Of a stretch of DNA of 21,517 nt, positions 1 through 7,282 are shown piece by piece. This DNA is from JACOZM01 sp035289385. Lineage in GTDB: Archaea; Nanobdellota; Nanobdellia; Woesearchaeales; GW2011-AR9. Each line of letters begins with the position of its first letter. Within the stretch, counting starts at the first letter, position 1. The position numbers and the translations under genes were made by a program. The stretch is from NCBI GenBank assembly GCA_035289385.1, contig DATDXI010000058.1, positions 1-21,517 on the forward strand, in the 5' to 3' direction. The notes below the pieces were generated by a model, which saw nothing but the letters and a program-made list of their open reading frames with translations, did no database searches and was not told where the DNA came from.

Positions 1-1
1 C

Positions 2-107
2 GTAAAATCCAGCCTGACTTTATGAATAACAGAAATGATTTAGTTTCTATTCTAAGCAGATGGTCAGGCAAGTAATCTTATCTTACGAAGCTCTTAATGG
101 ATTTTAC
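2..107. other. Imperfect palindrome / multi-branched structured element
   Basis: No gene is visible in the first 194 bases, but the sequence is strongly structured. GTAAAATCCA (2-11) pairs perfectly with TGGATTTTAC (98-107), and directly inside it GCCTGAC (12-18) pairs with GTCAGGC (63-69). Within that, GAATA (24-28) pairs with TATTC (48-52) and GAAA (32-35) with TTTC (44-47). A small hairpin GTAA/TTAC sits at 72-86. The result is a three-way junction closed by a 10-bp stem. It could be a non-coding RNA, an untranslated region of an upstream gene, or the end of a mobile element. I cannot assign a family. Confidence 0.4.
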
Positions 108-162
108 CTCTTGACCAAGCCACTATTTTAACCAAACTAAATACACACCTTTCCAAGAAATG

Positions 163-170
163 TTTTTAAA
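163..170 (+). promoter_or_regulatory. TATA box of the coiled-coil gene
   Basis: TTTTTAAA lies 25-32 bases before the ATG at 195, the spacing expected for an archaeal TATA box with a leaderless or near-leaderless transcript. No Shine-Dalgarno-like sequence precedes the ATG, which fits this. Confidence 0.55.
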
Positions 171-194
171 CAGGTCTATCCTTAATATGAATAT

Positions 195-881
195 ATGGCA
201 AAGGATGATCAGGGGAAAGAAGATATGAAGAATCTCCCTCCGGAAGAGCGGATCAAGCGGCTGAAAAAGCTGGAAGAAGAGAAGAAGAAAGAGATTGCAC
301 AAGCAGAGAAAGAGATCCGTGACAGCGAAGATGAAATAAAGGAGAGAAGAAAGTGGAAAGACCGTGTTCCCATCCCTGAATTTGCTCGAGAAGATTTAGA
401 TCATTTAAGCCAGGATGCTTTAGAGATTCTGAAGACGAGAGGGCTTATTAAAGCAAAACCGCCGGAAAAGGCTTCTCCTAAAGTAATGTCGAAGAAGGAA
501 GAGAGTTTGGAAGATACTGTTGTCCGTGAGCGCGTTTCCCGAGTTCCGGAAGGGATGCAGATGCAGTATGATCTTCCCGGAAGGCAGGATGTTGGCGTTG
601 CCTATAAGCCCTTGAGCCAGATGGATATGCTGGGCATTTCCAAAGAGATCAAAAACATCTATCAGGCTGTTGAAGAGCGCGGCTACATCACTGGTGAAGA
701 GCAGAAGAAAGTTGGTTATGCTTTATCTGAAGTGGAGAAAAGACTGGAAGATATCCAAGATGGAAAATATAGAAATTTTAATGATCAAGTTGCTGAAGCG
801 GCAAACTTGATCCAGAAGATCGGCGGGCAGATGTATCATTCCAACAAGCCGGGAGTAAGTGGAAGGATGTATCAGTCGTAG
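195..881 (+). CDS. Coiled-coil protein of unknown function
   Basis: A 228-residue soluble protein with no signal peptide or membrane segment. Residues about 15-55 are almost entirely Lys/Glu/Arg with heptad-like leucine and isoleucine spacing, a clear coiled coil. Residues about 60-85 (PEFAREDLDHLSQDALEILKTRG) resemble a short helical segment. The middle is Pro/Lys-rich and probably flexible, and the C-terminal third is helical with a Gln- and Gly-rich tail. I do not recognise the family; a structural or nucleic-acid-associated role is only a guess. The start is set by the TATA box 25-32 bases upstream. The next gene is in the same direction but has its own TATA box, so this is probably a single-gene unit. 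Confidence 0.75.
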   Translation: MAKDDQGKEDMKNLPPEERIKRLKKLEEEKKKEIAQAEKEIRDSEDEIKERRKWKDRVPIPEFAREDLDHLSQDALEILKTRGLIKAKPPEKASPKVMSKKEESLEDTVVRERVSRVPEGMQMQYDLPGRQDVGVAYKPLSQMDMLGISKEIKNIYQAVEERGYITGEEQKKVGYALSEVEKRLEDIQDGKYRNFNDQVAEAANLIQKIGGQMYHSNKPGVSGRMYQS

Positions 882-913
882 TTCCTAAATATTTTTTCTT
901 TATAGAGAGCAAG

Positions 914-922
914 GTTTAAATA
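914..922 (+). promoter_or_regulatory. TATA box upstream of the hairpin repeats
   Basis: GTTTAAATA follows the stop codon of the coiled-coil gene. Transcription starting about 25 bases downstream (near 945) would put most of the hairpin repeats at 961-1050 into the leader of the TIM-barrel mRNA. Confidence 0.5.
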
Positions 923-923
923 C

Positions 924-1052
924 GTCTTTGCCTTTATTTCCGTAAAAGAGGCATAGGCTAAGGTCTTTGTTTCACAAAGAGGCATTGGAGTAAGTCTTTT
1001 ACTCCGTAAAAGAGGCATGGGGGCAAGTCTTTTGCCCCGCAAAAGAGGCACG
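924..1052 (+). repeat. Four tandem hairpin repeats of about 31-33 bp in the leader of the TIM-barrel gene
   Basis: Four related units share the pattern GTCTTT-(N)-CCGTAAAAGAGGCA; unit 1 is the most diverged. In units 2, 3 and 4 the arms TCTTTGT/ACAAAGA (964-980), TCTTTTAC/GTAAAAGA (995-1013) and TCTTTTGC/GCAAAAGA (1028-1046) form perfect hairpins with 3-base loops. Units 3 and 4 can alternatively form GGAGTAA/TTACTCC (987-1005) and GGGGCAA/TTGCCCC (1020-1038), both with loop GTCTT. Stem bases differ between units but stay paired. The last unit ends in AGAGGCACG directly before ATG 1053, so GAGG (1045-1048) can serve as the ribosome binding site. Confidence 0.75.
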
Positions 1053-3197
1053 ATGGTTCAATTTGGCTCATTTAATAGTGGATATCAAACTCCTATGGAT
1101 AGAGATTATGGCCACCATGGCACGCTCCATGAAGGTATCCACAGCCCTAAAAATCTTTCTACCAATGATGTGGGCGTAGGCATGGGAGATTTTGGGATGA
1201 GTATGGGTCTAGGTCCCGTGCCAAACGTTCAAGCAGTGCAAGCAAAAGTTCGTCCTGGTTCTAAAACAGTAGAGTTTGTCTTCACTGGAGCTGGAAAAGG
1301 ATCGGGGCAAGGGCAGACGCCAGAGATGTATGGCCTAAAGCAGCGACAGGCTTTGTCAGAGATGGGAAGAGCAAACAGAGTTGATTTTACCACGCACGCT
1401 ACGGTAGGAGTATATGGTTTAGCAGGGATGGATCAGCAAGGAAATTTTTCTAAACAAAGCAGGAACATGGCACTGCAGGAAATCAAACGAGCAGTAGAAT
1501 TTGCCAAAGATGTTGCTGCCGGTGGTCCGGTTGTCGTCCATACTGGTGAATTTCAGCGCCCGATCTATGATGCCGAATGGAACGGCAGAGATGAAGAATG
1601 GAAAGGGAAATTTAAGATGTATTCTGATGAGCCGGAACGGGCGTCGTATCGTGTCGTTGACACTAGGACTGGTGGATTGATCCAGGAAGCGAGGAAGAAC
1701 AGAAAAGTTGCCCGGCAAGTGTGGAATAGGTATGACCATGATTCTGAGCAATGGAGTGAGCATGGGGGGAATAGTTATACCGATTCTAAAGGGAATATGG
1801 TCCAGCCGGGAGATTATGTGGATTATTATGGGAATAAGCTGGATATGGAGCTCCGTGTGCCAAAATATGATAAAGAGCAAGGAAGATTTATGGCAGAGCA
1901 TCTGGATTGGAATGATTTAAAGAAAGAAGCGGAAGAGATGACCACGCGTGCCAGAGAAGTATGGAGAAGCTGGAAGAATGGTGAACTGAGTGATGAAAAA
2001 TTTAGGAAATCGAATTGGGTGAAGTTTCAGGATGTTGACAGGGAAGAGGACATTAAAGTTCGTCCGGAAGAAGCGTATATCATCACTACGTTAGAAACGA
2101 ACGCTGCCAACAGCAGAGGGTGGGCGTATTATTATGGTGCTGATTTTGCGGGCTCAGTGGAAGAGCTCAAGAAATTGGAAGATGCTTATGAGTTTTATAA
2201 AAAACTTGAATCGACGGTAGATCCGGAAGAGAAATGGAAATTGCAGAGAGAAATGCCGGGGTTTGCCGGGTTAGTGCCACCTGATGTGAAATATCCCTCT
2301 CAGCTCTTGAAAGAGAGGCTGAATCTCATGAAAGGGAAGATGAAACAAGGCCAGGAAGCTTCTGCTTCCCAATGGGCGCAGGCAGAGGAATCGATGGAGA
2401 CCATTCGGCACGTAGAGAGCGCAGAAACCTATGCCCGGAAAGAAGCCGCTGATTCCTATGCATTAGCGGCCATAAAAGCGATGGAGCTAAGCAAGAATCT
2501 GCAGAAAAAAGGGGAATTGAAAAAACCGTTGACGATTGCCATGGAAAATTTATTTCCAGAAAGTTATGGTGCTCATCCTGACGAACTGATCGAGTTAGTT
2601 ACCATCAGCAGAAAAAAGATGGAAAAGATGCTTGTTCAGCGTGGAATGTCTGACGAAGAAGCGCAAGAAAATTCAAAGAAGCATATTACCTCTACTCTGG
2701 ACACTGGGCATCTGAATATGTGGAGGAAATATTGGATTGGCGACCAGAATAAGACTCTAGAACAGAATGATCAGGAATTTAATAACTGGATGCTGAAAAA
2801 AATAGGAAACATGATGGATGCTGGGATTATCGGGCACGTGCATATTGATGACAATTATGGCTATCATGATGATCATCTCGCTCCCGGTGAAGGGAACACT
2901 CCTATCAAAGAGATGGTAAAGCTCTTGAAGGAGAAAGGCTATAAGGGAGAACTGATCGTTGAGCCCGGTGCTGATTATACGACGGACGTTTCTGGATTCC
3001 ACAGCGTGATGAAGACATGGAGATTATTTGGCAGCCCTGTGTATGGTGCAGGGGCCGGTGGCTCTATCCCTGGAGGAAGGCAATGGGGACAGGTGCAGTA
3101 TGGCTGGTTTGGGCAGAACGCTCCTCCATATTTCACGTTTGGCACGTATTCACCGTCAGAAGACTGGACGCTGTGGAGCGGCGTGCAGATGGAGTAG
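1053..3197 (+). CDS. Large TIM-barrel protein, endonuclease IV / xylose isomerase-like
   Basis: A 714-residue protein. Near the N-terminus, a segment beginning THATVGVYGLAG and ending GGPVVVHTGEF (His163) resembles the HAPYLINL...VVVHPG strands of the AP-endonuclease-2/xylose-isomerase superfamily. Near the C-terminus, GHVHIDDNYGYHDDHLAPG (His595, His597) and LIVEPGAD (Glu637) match the metal-ligand strands of the same fold. Between them lie about 400 mostly helical, Lys/Glu-rich residues, an insertion far longer than in typical 270-300 residue members. The substrate is unknown; a sugar-phosphate isomerase or metal-dependent hydrolase activity is inference. An in-frame ATG at 1017 lies inside the hairpin repeats, so I choose the ATG at 1053, which has GAGG four bases upstream. 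Confidence 0.7.
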   Translation: MVQFGSFNSGYQTPMDRDYGHHGTLHEGIHSPKNLSTNDVGVGMGDFGMSMGLGPVPNVQAVQAKVRPGSKTVEFVFTGAGKGSGQGQTPEMYGLKQRQALSEMGRANRVDFTTHATVGVYGLAGMDQQGNFSKQSRNMALQEIKRAVEFAKDVAAGGPVVVHTGEFQRPIYDAEWNGRDEEWKGKFKMYSDEPERASYRVVDTRTGGLIQEARKNRKVARQVWNRYDHDSEQWSEHGGNSYTDSKGNMVQPGDYVDYYGNKLDMELRVPKYDKEQGRFMAEHLDWNDLKKEAEEMTTRAREVWRSWKNGELSDEKFRKSNWVKFQDVDREEDIKVRPEEAYIITTLETNAANSRGWAYYYGADFAGSVEELKKLEDAYEFYKKLESTVDPEEKWKLQREMPGFAGLVPPDVKYPSQLLKERLNLMKGKMKQGQEASASQWAQAEESMETIRHVESAETYARKEAADSYALAAIKAMELSKNLQKKGELKKPLTIAMENLFPESYGAHPDELIELVTISRKKMEKMLVQRGMSDEEAQENSKKHITSTLDTGHLNMWRKYWIGDQNKTLEQNDQEFNNWMLKKIGNMMDAGIIGHVHIDDNYGYHDDHLAPGEGNTPIKEMVKLLKEKGYKGELIVEPGADYTTDVSGFHSVMKTWRLFGSPVYGAGAGGSIPGGRQWGQVQYGWFGQNAPPYFTFGTYSPSEDWTLWSGVQME

Positions 3198-3220
3198 AAA
3201 TAGTTTAAGAGAAGTGTCTT

Positions 3221-3643
3221 TTATTTAATATCCAAGGCTCTCATGATCTTATCCAACTTTTGATTGATCTGATCAAGCCCACTGTTTGCTGGTCCAGAAG
3301 GTCCGGGACGTCTTGATTCTTGATCTCCCTCCTTTCTGAAACAGGAGCTGCAGTATACTGGCTTGTTACTTCTAGGTTTAAATGGGATTTCACATTGCTC
3401 TCCGCAGCTAGCACAGGTTGCCGGATACTTTCTCTGCTCAAAGGATTGTTCTGAGTCTCTTCTCTGAAATCTCCCTGAATCCCTCTTCTGAAATCTGCCA
3501 GAATCTCTTTTCTGGAACCTGTCTGAATCTCTGTCTCTAGATGGAGGAGCTCTTTCTCTGCTGAATCTTCTAGGTGCATCATCCCTAGGCTGGTCATATG
3601 TCCTTTTTTGAAATCTTCGTTCTCCCATTCTTCGCTCTCCCAT
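3221..3643 (-). CDS. CxxC-x17-CxxC zinc-ribbon protein with Arg/Asp-rich repeats
   Basis: A 140-residue protein. The N-terminal half is disordered and very Arg-rich, with tandem repeats of about eight residues (DSDRFQKR, DSGRFQKR, DSGRFQRR). It is followed by CASCGEQCEIPFKP...PVYCSSC, in which the two CxxC pairs are exactly 17 residues apart. That is the known CxxC-x17-CxxC zinc-ribbon domain found in many archaea and candidate-phylum bacteria. The C-terminus ends in a short helix (LDQINQKLDKIMRALDI). Nucleic-acid binding is a reasonable inference from the basic RFQ/RR repeats plus zinc ribbon, but it is not shown. The first residues repeat (MGERRMGERR), so translation could start at either Met. 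The gene converges on the TIM-barrel gene with a 23-base gap. Confidence 0.8.
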   Translation of the reverse strand: MGERRMGERRFQKRTYDQPRDDAPRRFSRERAPPSRDRDSDRFQKRDSGRFQKRDSGRFQRRDSEQSFEQRKYPATCASCGEQCEIPFKPRSNKPVYCSSCFRKEGDQESRRPGPSGPANSGLDQINQKLDKIMRALDIK

Positions 3644-3697
3644 CAGGCATCTCTAAAGAAAATTAATTTTCTTCTTCTTTTTTAAAACGCTGGTTTC

Positions 3698-3706
3698 TTT
3701 ATAAAT
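3698..3706 (-). promoter_or_regulatory. TATA box of the zinc-ribbon gene
   Basis: Read on the minus strand, ATTTATAAA lies 55-63 bases before the ATG at 3643. It would give a leader of roughly 30 bases. Confidence 0.4.
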
Positions 3707-3783
3707 TCATGTGCTTTAGATCTCAAAATGGGAAGTCTCGTCAAAATGATATGATGAAGGCAATATACTTTGTGTTGTGAGAA

Positions 3784-3806
3784 AAACTCCCGGCATGACG
3801 CCGGGA
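3784..3806 (-). terminator. Hairpin followed by a T run on the minus strand
   Basis: TCCCGGC (3788-3794) pairs with GCCGGGA (3800-3806), a 7-bp GC-rich stem with a 5-base loop. On the minus strand it is followed by GTTTTTC, the layout of an intrinsic terminator. It would end transcripts coming leftward from the small gene at 3896-4108, before the zinc-ribbon promoter. Confidence 0.5.
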
Positions 3807-3895
3807 AGAAGGTGGGTGTTTTCGGTGTTCTCTTAGACTTTGTTCAGAGAGATGTTGTGTTTATCTGATGATATTTTATCTTCTGATCATATATC

Positions 3896-4108
3896 TCATG
3901 ATATGCCTTGCGGGTGGTGTTTATAGATCAAGTACACTAATTCTTCGGTGTTTAATCCCGCGACAAATGATTTCAATTGAAGGCTGTCTTTCTGTCTTCC
4001 TTTCTTTAGGGGATCATTTCTGTGGGGGAGGTTATCGTTGAGACCATCGGTGTATAAAGAACGTTCTTTCTTCCTCAAAAACATACTGATGTTAAGCTTG
4101 CCTTTCAT
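3896..4108 (-). CDS. Small basic hypothetical protein
   Basis: A 70-residue, Lys/Arg-rich protein with no membrane segment and no recognised domain. The C-terminal part (NTEELVYLIYKHHPQGIS) looks like a folded helix. The ATG at 4108 is chosen over the GTG at 4117 because GAGGTGG on the minus strand sits five bases before it, a good Shine-Dalgarno match. A hairpin with a T run lies about 90 bases past the stop, consistent with a small transcription unit. Coding status is moderately supported only. Confidence 0.45.
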   Translation of the reverse strand: MKGKLNISMFLRKKERSLYTDGLNDNLPHRNDPLKKGRQKDSLQLKSFVAGLNTEELVYLIYKHHPQGIS

Positions 4109-4203
4109 GCTGACCACCTCTTTTCTCTATGAAGAAAAAGCTCTTTATTAACCATTATGCAGAGGCGATAAAGAAAAAGCGTGAAGAAGAATTCTCCATA
4201 AGC

Positions 4204-4212
4204 TTTTTAAAT
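4204..4212 (+). promoter_or_regulatory. TATA box of the seven-helix membrane protein gene
   Basis: TTTTTAAAT lies about 50 bases before the ATG at 4263. A leader of about 25 bases would then include the GGGGGA that precedes the start codon. Confidence 0.45.
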
Positions 4213-4262
4213 GGACTTTCTATTTTGTTACTAATAAGTAAAATAGGTTCAGGGGGAACATC

Positions 4263-4967
4263 ATGCCGAATGTGTTTTTAACACTTGACTGGTTTCAAGG
4301 TATCGACTTAATATTCGAGTTTGTGGCGTTGTTTGTAGCTTTGCTGATAGCAGGCTACAGCTGGAAAGCGTATCGGATGAGTGATGAGCAAAAGTTTAAA
4401 TATTTCTCGCTTGCTTTTCTCTTGGTAAGCTTATCTCTGTTTGTCAAAGCATTGACGTCAAGTGCAGTCTATTTCCAAGGAACGAGAATTGCTGCTGACG
4501 TTATTCTTCGGCCAGCCTTAGGCGCTGCTCGGGAATATTCTGTCCTCTTTTATCATACGGGCTTCTTTGTAGAGATGGCGGCTATGCTTGGTGGGTGGTT
4601 ATTGCTCTTTTTTGTCTCTCAGAAAGCCCGTGATAGGTTAAAGAAATATTATGAAGTGAGCCAGTTAGGATTGTTTGTCTACTTAGTGCTGCTTATCTCT
4701 TGGGTTGCCAACTTTAAATATGAAGTCTTTTACTTGACAGGAGCAGTGCTGTTAGGATTGATCGTCCTTAATTACTATAAGAATTACCTCAACAACAATA
4801 ACAAAAATACTTTGTTGGTGATGGATTCATTTATTCTGCTGTTAGTTGCTCATCTGTTCTTTATATTTATGTTTGTCACGCCGTTCTTTTATGTCTTCGG
4901 GCAGATATTCTTATTGCTGGGATTTATCTTGTTGCTCTATACCTATATGCGGGTGAAACATAAATAA
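4263..4967 (+). CDS. Seven-transmembrane hypothetical protein
   Basis: A 234-residue integral membrane protein. Seven hydrophobic stretches are visible, at about residues 14-34, 45-66, 100-120, 135-153, 155-175, 183-205 and 208-228. Short charged loops separate them (for example YRMSDEQKFKY and SQKARDRLKKYYE), with positive loops suggesting a cytoplasmic C-terminus. No family motif is recognised. Its stop codon overlaps the start of the next gene by one base (TAATG), so it is translationally coupled to the winged-helix protein. That pairing of membrane protein and small regulator suggests a joint sensing role, which is inference. Confidence 0.8.
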   Translation: MPNVFLTLDWFQGIDLIFEFVALFVALLIAGYSWKAYRMSDEQKFKYFSLAFLLVSLSLFVKALTSSAVYFQGTRIAADVILRPALGAAREYSVLFYHTGFFVEMAAMLGGWLLLFFVSQKARDRLKKYYEVSQLGLFVYLVLLISWVANFKYEVFYLTGAVLLGLIVLNYYKNYLNNNNKNTLLVMDSFILLLVAHLFFIFMFVTPFFYVFGQIFLLLGFILLLYTYMRVKHK

Positions 4968-5257
4968 TGGCTACCAGACGATCACGATTAGAATTGATCT
5001 TTGACATTTTGTTAGCTATCCAGAATAAAGGCGGCAAGATCAAGCCGACACATCTGATGTATAAGTCAAATCTTTCTCACAAATTGTTGAACAATTATTT
5101 AGATGAATTGATCCAGAAAGAGCTGGTCATGATCCAGGAAGAGATCGTGCGGAAGAAGAAAACTCCCAATAAAGTAGTGCATATCACGGAAAAAGGTCTT
5201 GGTTTCTTAGCGGAATTTCGAAGGATGCGCGAGTTTACGGATGCGTTTGGGTTGTAA
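4967..5257 (+). CDS. Winged helix-turn-helix DNA-binding protein
   Basis: A 96-residue protein with the layout of archaeal stand-alone winged-helix regulators (HTH_45-like). Helices IFDILLAIQNKGGKIKPTHLMYKSN and HKLLNNYLDELIQKELV are followed by a beta wing (KTPNKVVHITEKGLGFL) and a last helix (EFRRMREFTDAFG). This family usually acts as a small dimeric transcription regulator. It overlaps the membrane-protein gene by one base and is followed after two bases by the next gene, so all three are in one operon. Confidence 0.8.
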   Translation: MATRRSRLELIFDILLAIQNKGGKIKPTHLMYKSNLSHKLLNNYLDELIQKELVMIQEEIVRKKKTPNKVVHITEKGLGFLAEFRRMREFTDAFGL

Positions 5258-5259
5258 TC

Positions 5260-5745
5260 ATGGTCTTCGCTGCTCAATTTAGTATTCTGGATATTGAAGT
5301 GCCGGTTATTGGGTATGTTCATGCTGCTGGGTTTGCTGAGGCTTTTCCTTCTCGAGGAAAAAAAAAGACAGGATCTGTTCCTGCAGCAATTCAGTATACT
5401 AAAGATTTTATTGGTGGGAATCCTAGGATATTTTTGGGATATGGTTCACCGGTTGATTATCTTATCGTTGCTTTGTGGGGGGACGATGGAGTAAAAGTTA
5501 TTGAAGCTTTTGGATACGAGCATGTTGAACCTCAACAATGGCCAGGAAATCCGGAACGACACTCTTGGGTTTTTAGAGATCAGGTTCATGGGGCAAATAT
5601 TGTTGGAAAAAGTTGTTTGGAAACAGATGCTATGCTGGGAGCGGAAGCCAGCCATCGCTTGCAGTACACCAAAACTCTGGATGAGTTTCTTCGGAACAGA
5701 CCGTACTTATTTGATTTGGAACCTGATGTAAGGTTGAAGAGGTAG
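5260..5745 (+). CDS. Hypothetical soluble protein
   Basis: A 161-residue protein with no signal peptide, membrane helix or motif that I recognise. It has a mixed alpha/beta look with aromatic-rich strands (PRIFLGYGSPVDYLIVALWGDDGVKVIEAFGYEHV) and a conserved-looking histidine segment (RHSWVFRDQVHGANIVG). The start lies two bases after the stop of the winged-helix gene, which supports co-transcription. Function unknown. Confidence 0.65.
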   Translation: MVFAAQFSILDIEVPVIGYVHAAGFAEAFPSRGKKKTGSVPAAIQYTKDFIGGNPRIFLGYGSPVDYLIVALWGDDGVKVIEAFGYEHVEPQQWPGNPERHSWVFRDQVHGANIVGKSCLETDAMLGAEASHRLQYTKTLDEFLRNRPYLFDLEPDVRLKR

Positions 5746-5783
5746 GTTGCAGAAAAATATAGGAAATAACTAATGGTGGTCTT

Positions 5784-6122
5784 ATGGCAGAATATCTTTG
5801 TGTGTTAATTCAGGAATATGGAGCACTCGTTTCGGCGTCTGTACTTCCTCCTGAAAGGAGGACATTCGGTTCTCGGTCATTTCTTTGTGAAGGAGAGAAT
5901 CCTCGAGAGGCGTTAGATGCTTTATTGATGGCTTCTGGCGGCACGCCTTATATTGCAGCCGTATTTAATCCGGATGCGAGAGTTCTAAGAGATCCTTCAA
6001 GAGATCCTTCTTTTGCTGAAATGGTGGAGGGTGCTTTATTAGCCGGCAAGTTTAATGAGCGAGCTGTACGGGATTATCGTCTTCCGGTGAAACCAAATAT
6101 AGTTATTGTACGTGAAAGATAG
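5784..6122 (+). CDS. Hypothetical soluble protein
   Basis: A 112-residue protein beginning with a probable beta strand (EYLCVLIQEYGALVSASVL) and followed by a helix (NPREALDALLMASGG). It ends with a strand (KPNIVIVRER). There is no membrane segment and no recognised family. GGTGGT lies four bases before the ATG and acts as a ribosome binding site. It follows the previous gene by 38 bases and precedes the FHA-caspase gene, which has its own TATA box. Confidence 0.6.
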   Translation: MAEYLCVLIQEYGALVSASVLPPERRTFGSRSFLCEGENPREALDALLMASGGTPYIAAVFNPDARVLRDPSRDPSFAEMVEGALLAGKFNERAVRDYRLPVKPNIVIVRER

Positions 6123-6187
6123 GTTCTACCATCTCTTTTTTCTACTCCTCCTTTAGCAATGGAAAGTACTGCTTTTTTCTGCATAAG

Positions 6188-6196
6188 TTTAAAATA
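6188..6196 (+). promoter_or_regulatory. TATA box of the FHA-caspase gene
   Basis: TTTAAAATA lies 24-32 bases before the ATG at 6220, which fits a leaderless transcript. Confidence 0.5.
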
Positions 6197-6219
6197 TACA
6201 TTAAAATATTTACTCTAAA

Positions 6220-7233
6220 ATGACTACTTTAGTCTTGACTCGGGACAATGGACAACGTTTTGTCGTTGGCGGACCAACACAATTAGGGAAAAGTACCTTA
6301 GAAGACCGAAATATTTGGGCTGTTCCAAGCAGGGTTAAGCCTGATCTGTTTAAAGACCTCGAGGTTCTGGTAAGGATAGAGGATTGTGAATATATCTCTA
6401 GAAATCATGCTGCAATCTATCGACAAGGTGAGGAATATTTTATCTTGGATTTAAACAGCTGTAATGGCACAGCGATCAATGGTGTCAATATCAATCCAGA
6501 TCCAAATAATCAACAGCCACGCCAACTTCATGAACATGATGTCATCTCTCTAGCTAACATGATTACCTTTGCCGTCTCGTTTCGTGAAACAACTAAATAC
6601 GCCTTACTGGTTGGCGCGGGAGAGGATCATGCCGGTGCTATGTATACTACCGTTACAGCGTTGCAGCAACAATTAAGACGACGGAGTTTTGAAGTGCATT
6701 ATCTGTTAGGAGAAGATGCCAGCAAACAAGGGATAAAAGATAAATTAGAGGAGTTCAGATATCTTACGGTTAACGATAGCCAATTTTTCTTTGCTTATCA
6801 CGGCCATGGTAGTCGTCATGGCTTAACTGCGGCTGGCCAGACAATAAATCCTCGAGAACTATATGAAAGGATAGCTCGTCTGAAAGGGGAGAAGATCGTT
6901 TTTATCGATGCTTGCAATGCCGGGCTTTTTGTAGATCAACAGCTGATCCCTCCAGAAACATTAGTGATGGCAAGCTGTGGCGTAAATAGGACTGCATTTG
7001 AAACTCGTCTTGTAGGTGATGACACAGCGTATATCGGAAGGTTTAGCCGGGCTTTAGTGGGGTACTTAGAAAGTCATCCGGAGGACTTAAAGTGGATGGA
7101 TTTTTATCATGCTATAAATGGAACTACTCATTTGAATTTGGCTATGCAAGAGCCGATGATGGCGGGCAAAGAGATGACTGTTCCAGATATGGTTCGTGAG
7201 TTGATGACCATAGATTTTGTGCGTAATAGATGA
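6220..7233 (+). CDS. FHA domain-caspase-like peptidase fusion
   Basis: A 337-residue cytoplasmic protein with two domains. Residues about 5-122 form an FHA (phosphothreonine-binding) domain, shown by ISRNHAAIY (Ser60, Arg61, His63), YFILDLNSCNGTAINGVNI and the closing LHEHDVISLANMITFAV. Residues about 126-300 are a caspase/metacaspase-like (C14) domain: ALLVGAGEDHAGAMY at the start, FFAYHGHGSRHG with catalytic His196, and KIVFIDACNAGLF with catalytic Cys232. The DACNAG motif matches the DxCxxG form of prokaryotic caspase homologues. The sequence suggests proteolysis steered by binding a phosphorylated partner; the target is unknown. No kinase lies in this window. Confidence 0.85.
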   Translation: MTTLVLTRDNGQRFVVGGPTQLGKSTLEDRNIWAVPSRVKPDLFKDLEVLVRIEDCEYISRNHAAIYRQGEEYFILDLNSCNGTAINGVNINPDPNNQQPRQLHEHDVISLANMITFAVSFRETTKYALLVGAGEDHAGAMYTTVTALQQQLRRRSFEVHYLLGEDASKQGIKDKLEEFRYLTVNDSQFFFAYHGHGSRHGLTAAGQTINPRELYERIARLKGEKIVFIDACNAGLFVDQQLIPPETLVMASCGVNRTAFETRLVGDDTAYIGRFSRALVGYLESHPEDLKWMDFYHAINGTTHLNLAMQEPMMAGKEMTVPDMVRELMTIDFVRNR

Positions 7234-7234
7234 A

Positions 7235-7260
7235 GCTCTTTTTTCATAACCTTAAAGAGC
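7235..7260 (+). terminator. Hairpin between the FHA-caspase gene and RNase HII gene
   Basis: GCTCTTT (7235-7241) pairs with AAAGAGC (7254-7260) around a 12-base T-rich loop, right after the FHA-caspase stop codon. It could end that transcript. The 3' arm overlaps the likely TATA-like sequence (CTTAAAGA) of the RNase HII gene, so its role is uncertain. Confidence 0.35.
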
Positions 7261-7282
7261 AGATAATGCTATGTTGGGTAAA

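Noticed and set aside
4129..4281. Possible 50-codon frame on the plus strand starting MKKKLFINHYAEAIKKK
   Set aside because: It overlaps the start of the better supported seven-helix gene, has no ribosome binding site, and contains that gene's TATA box.
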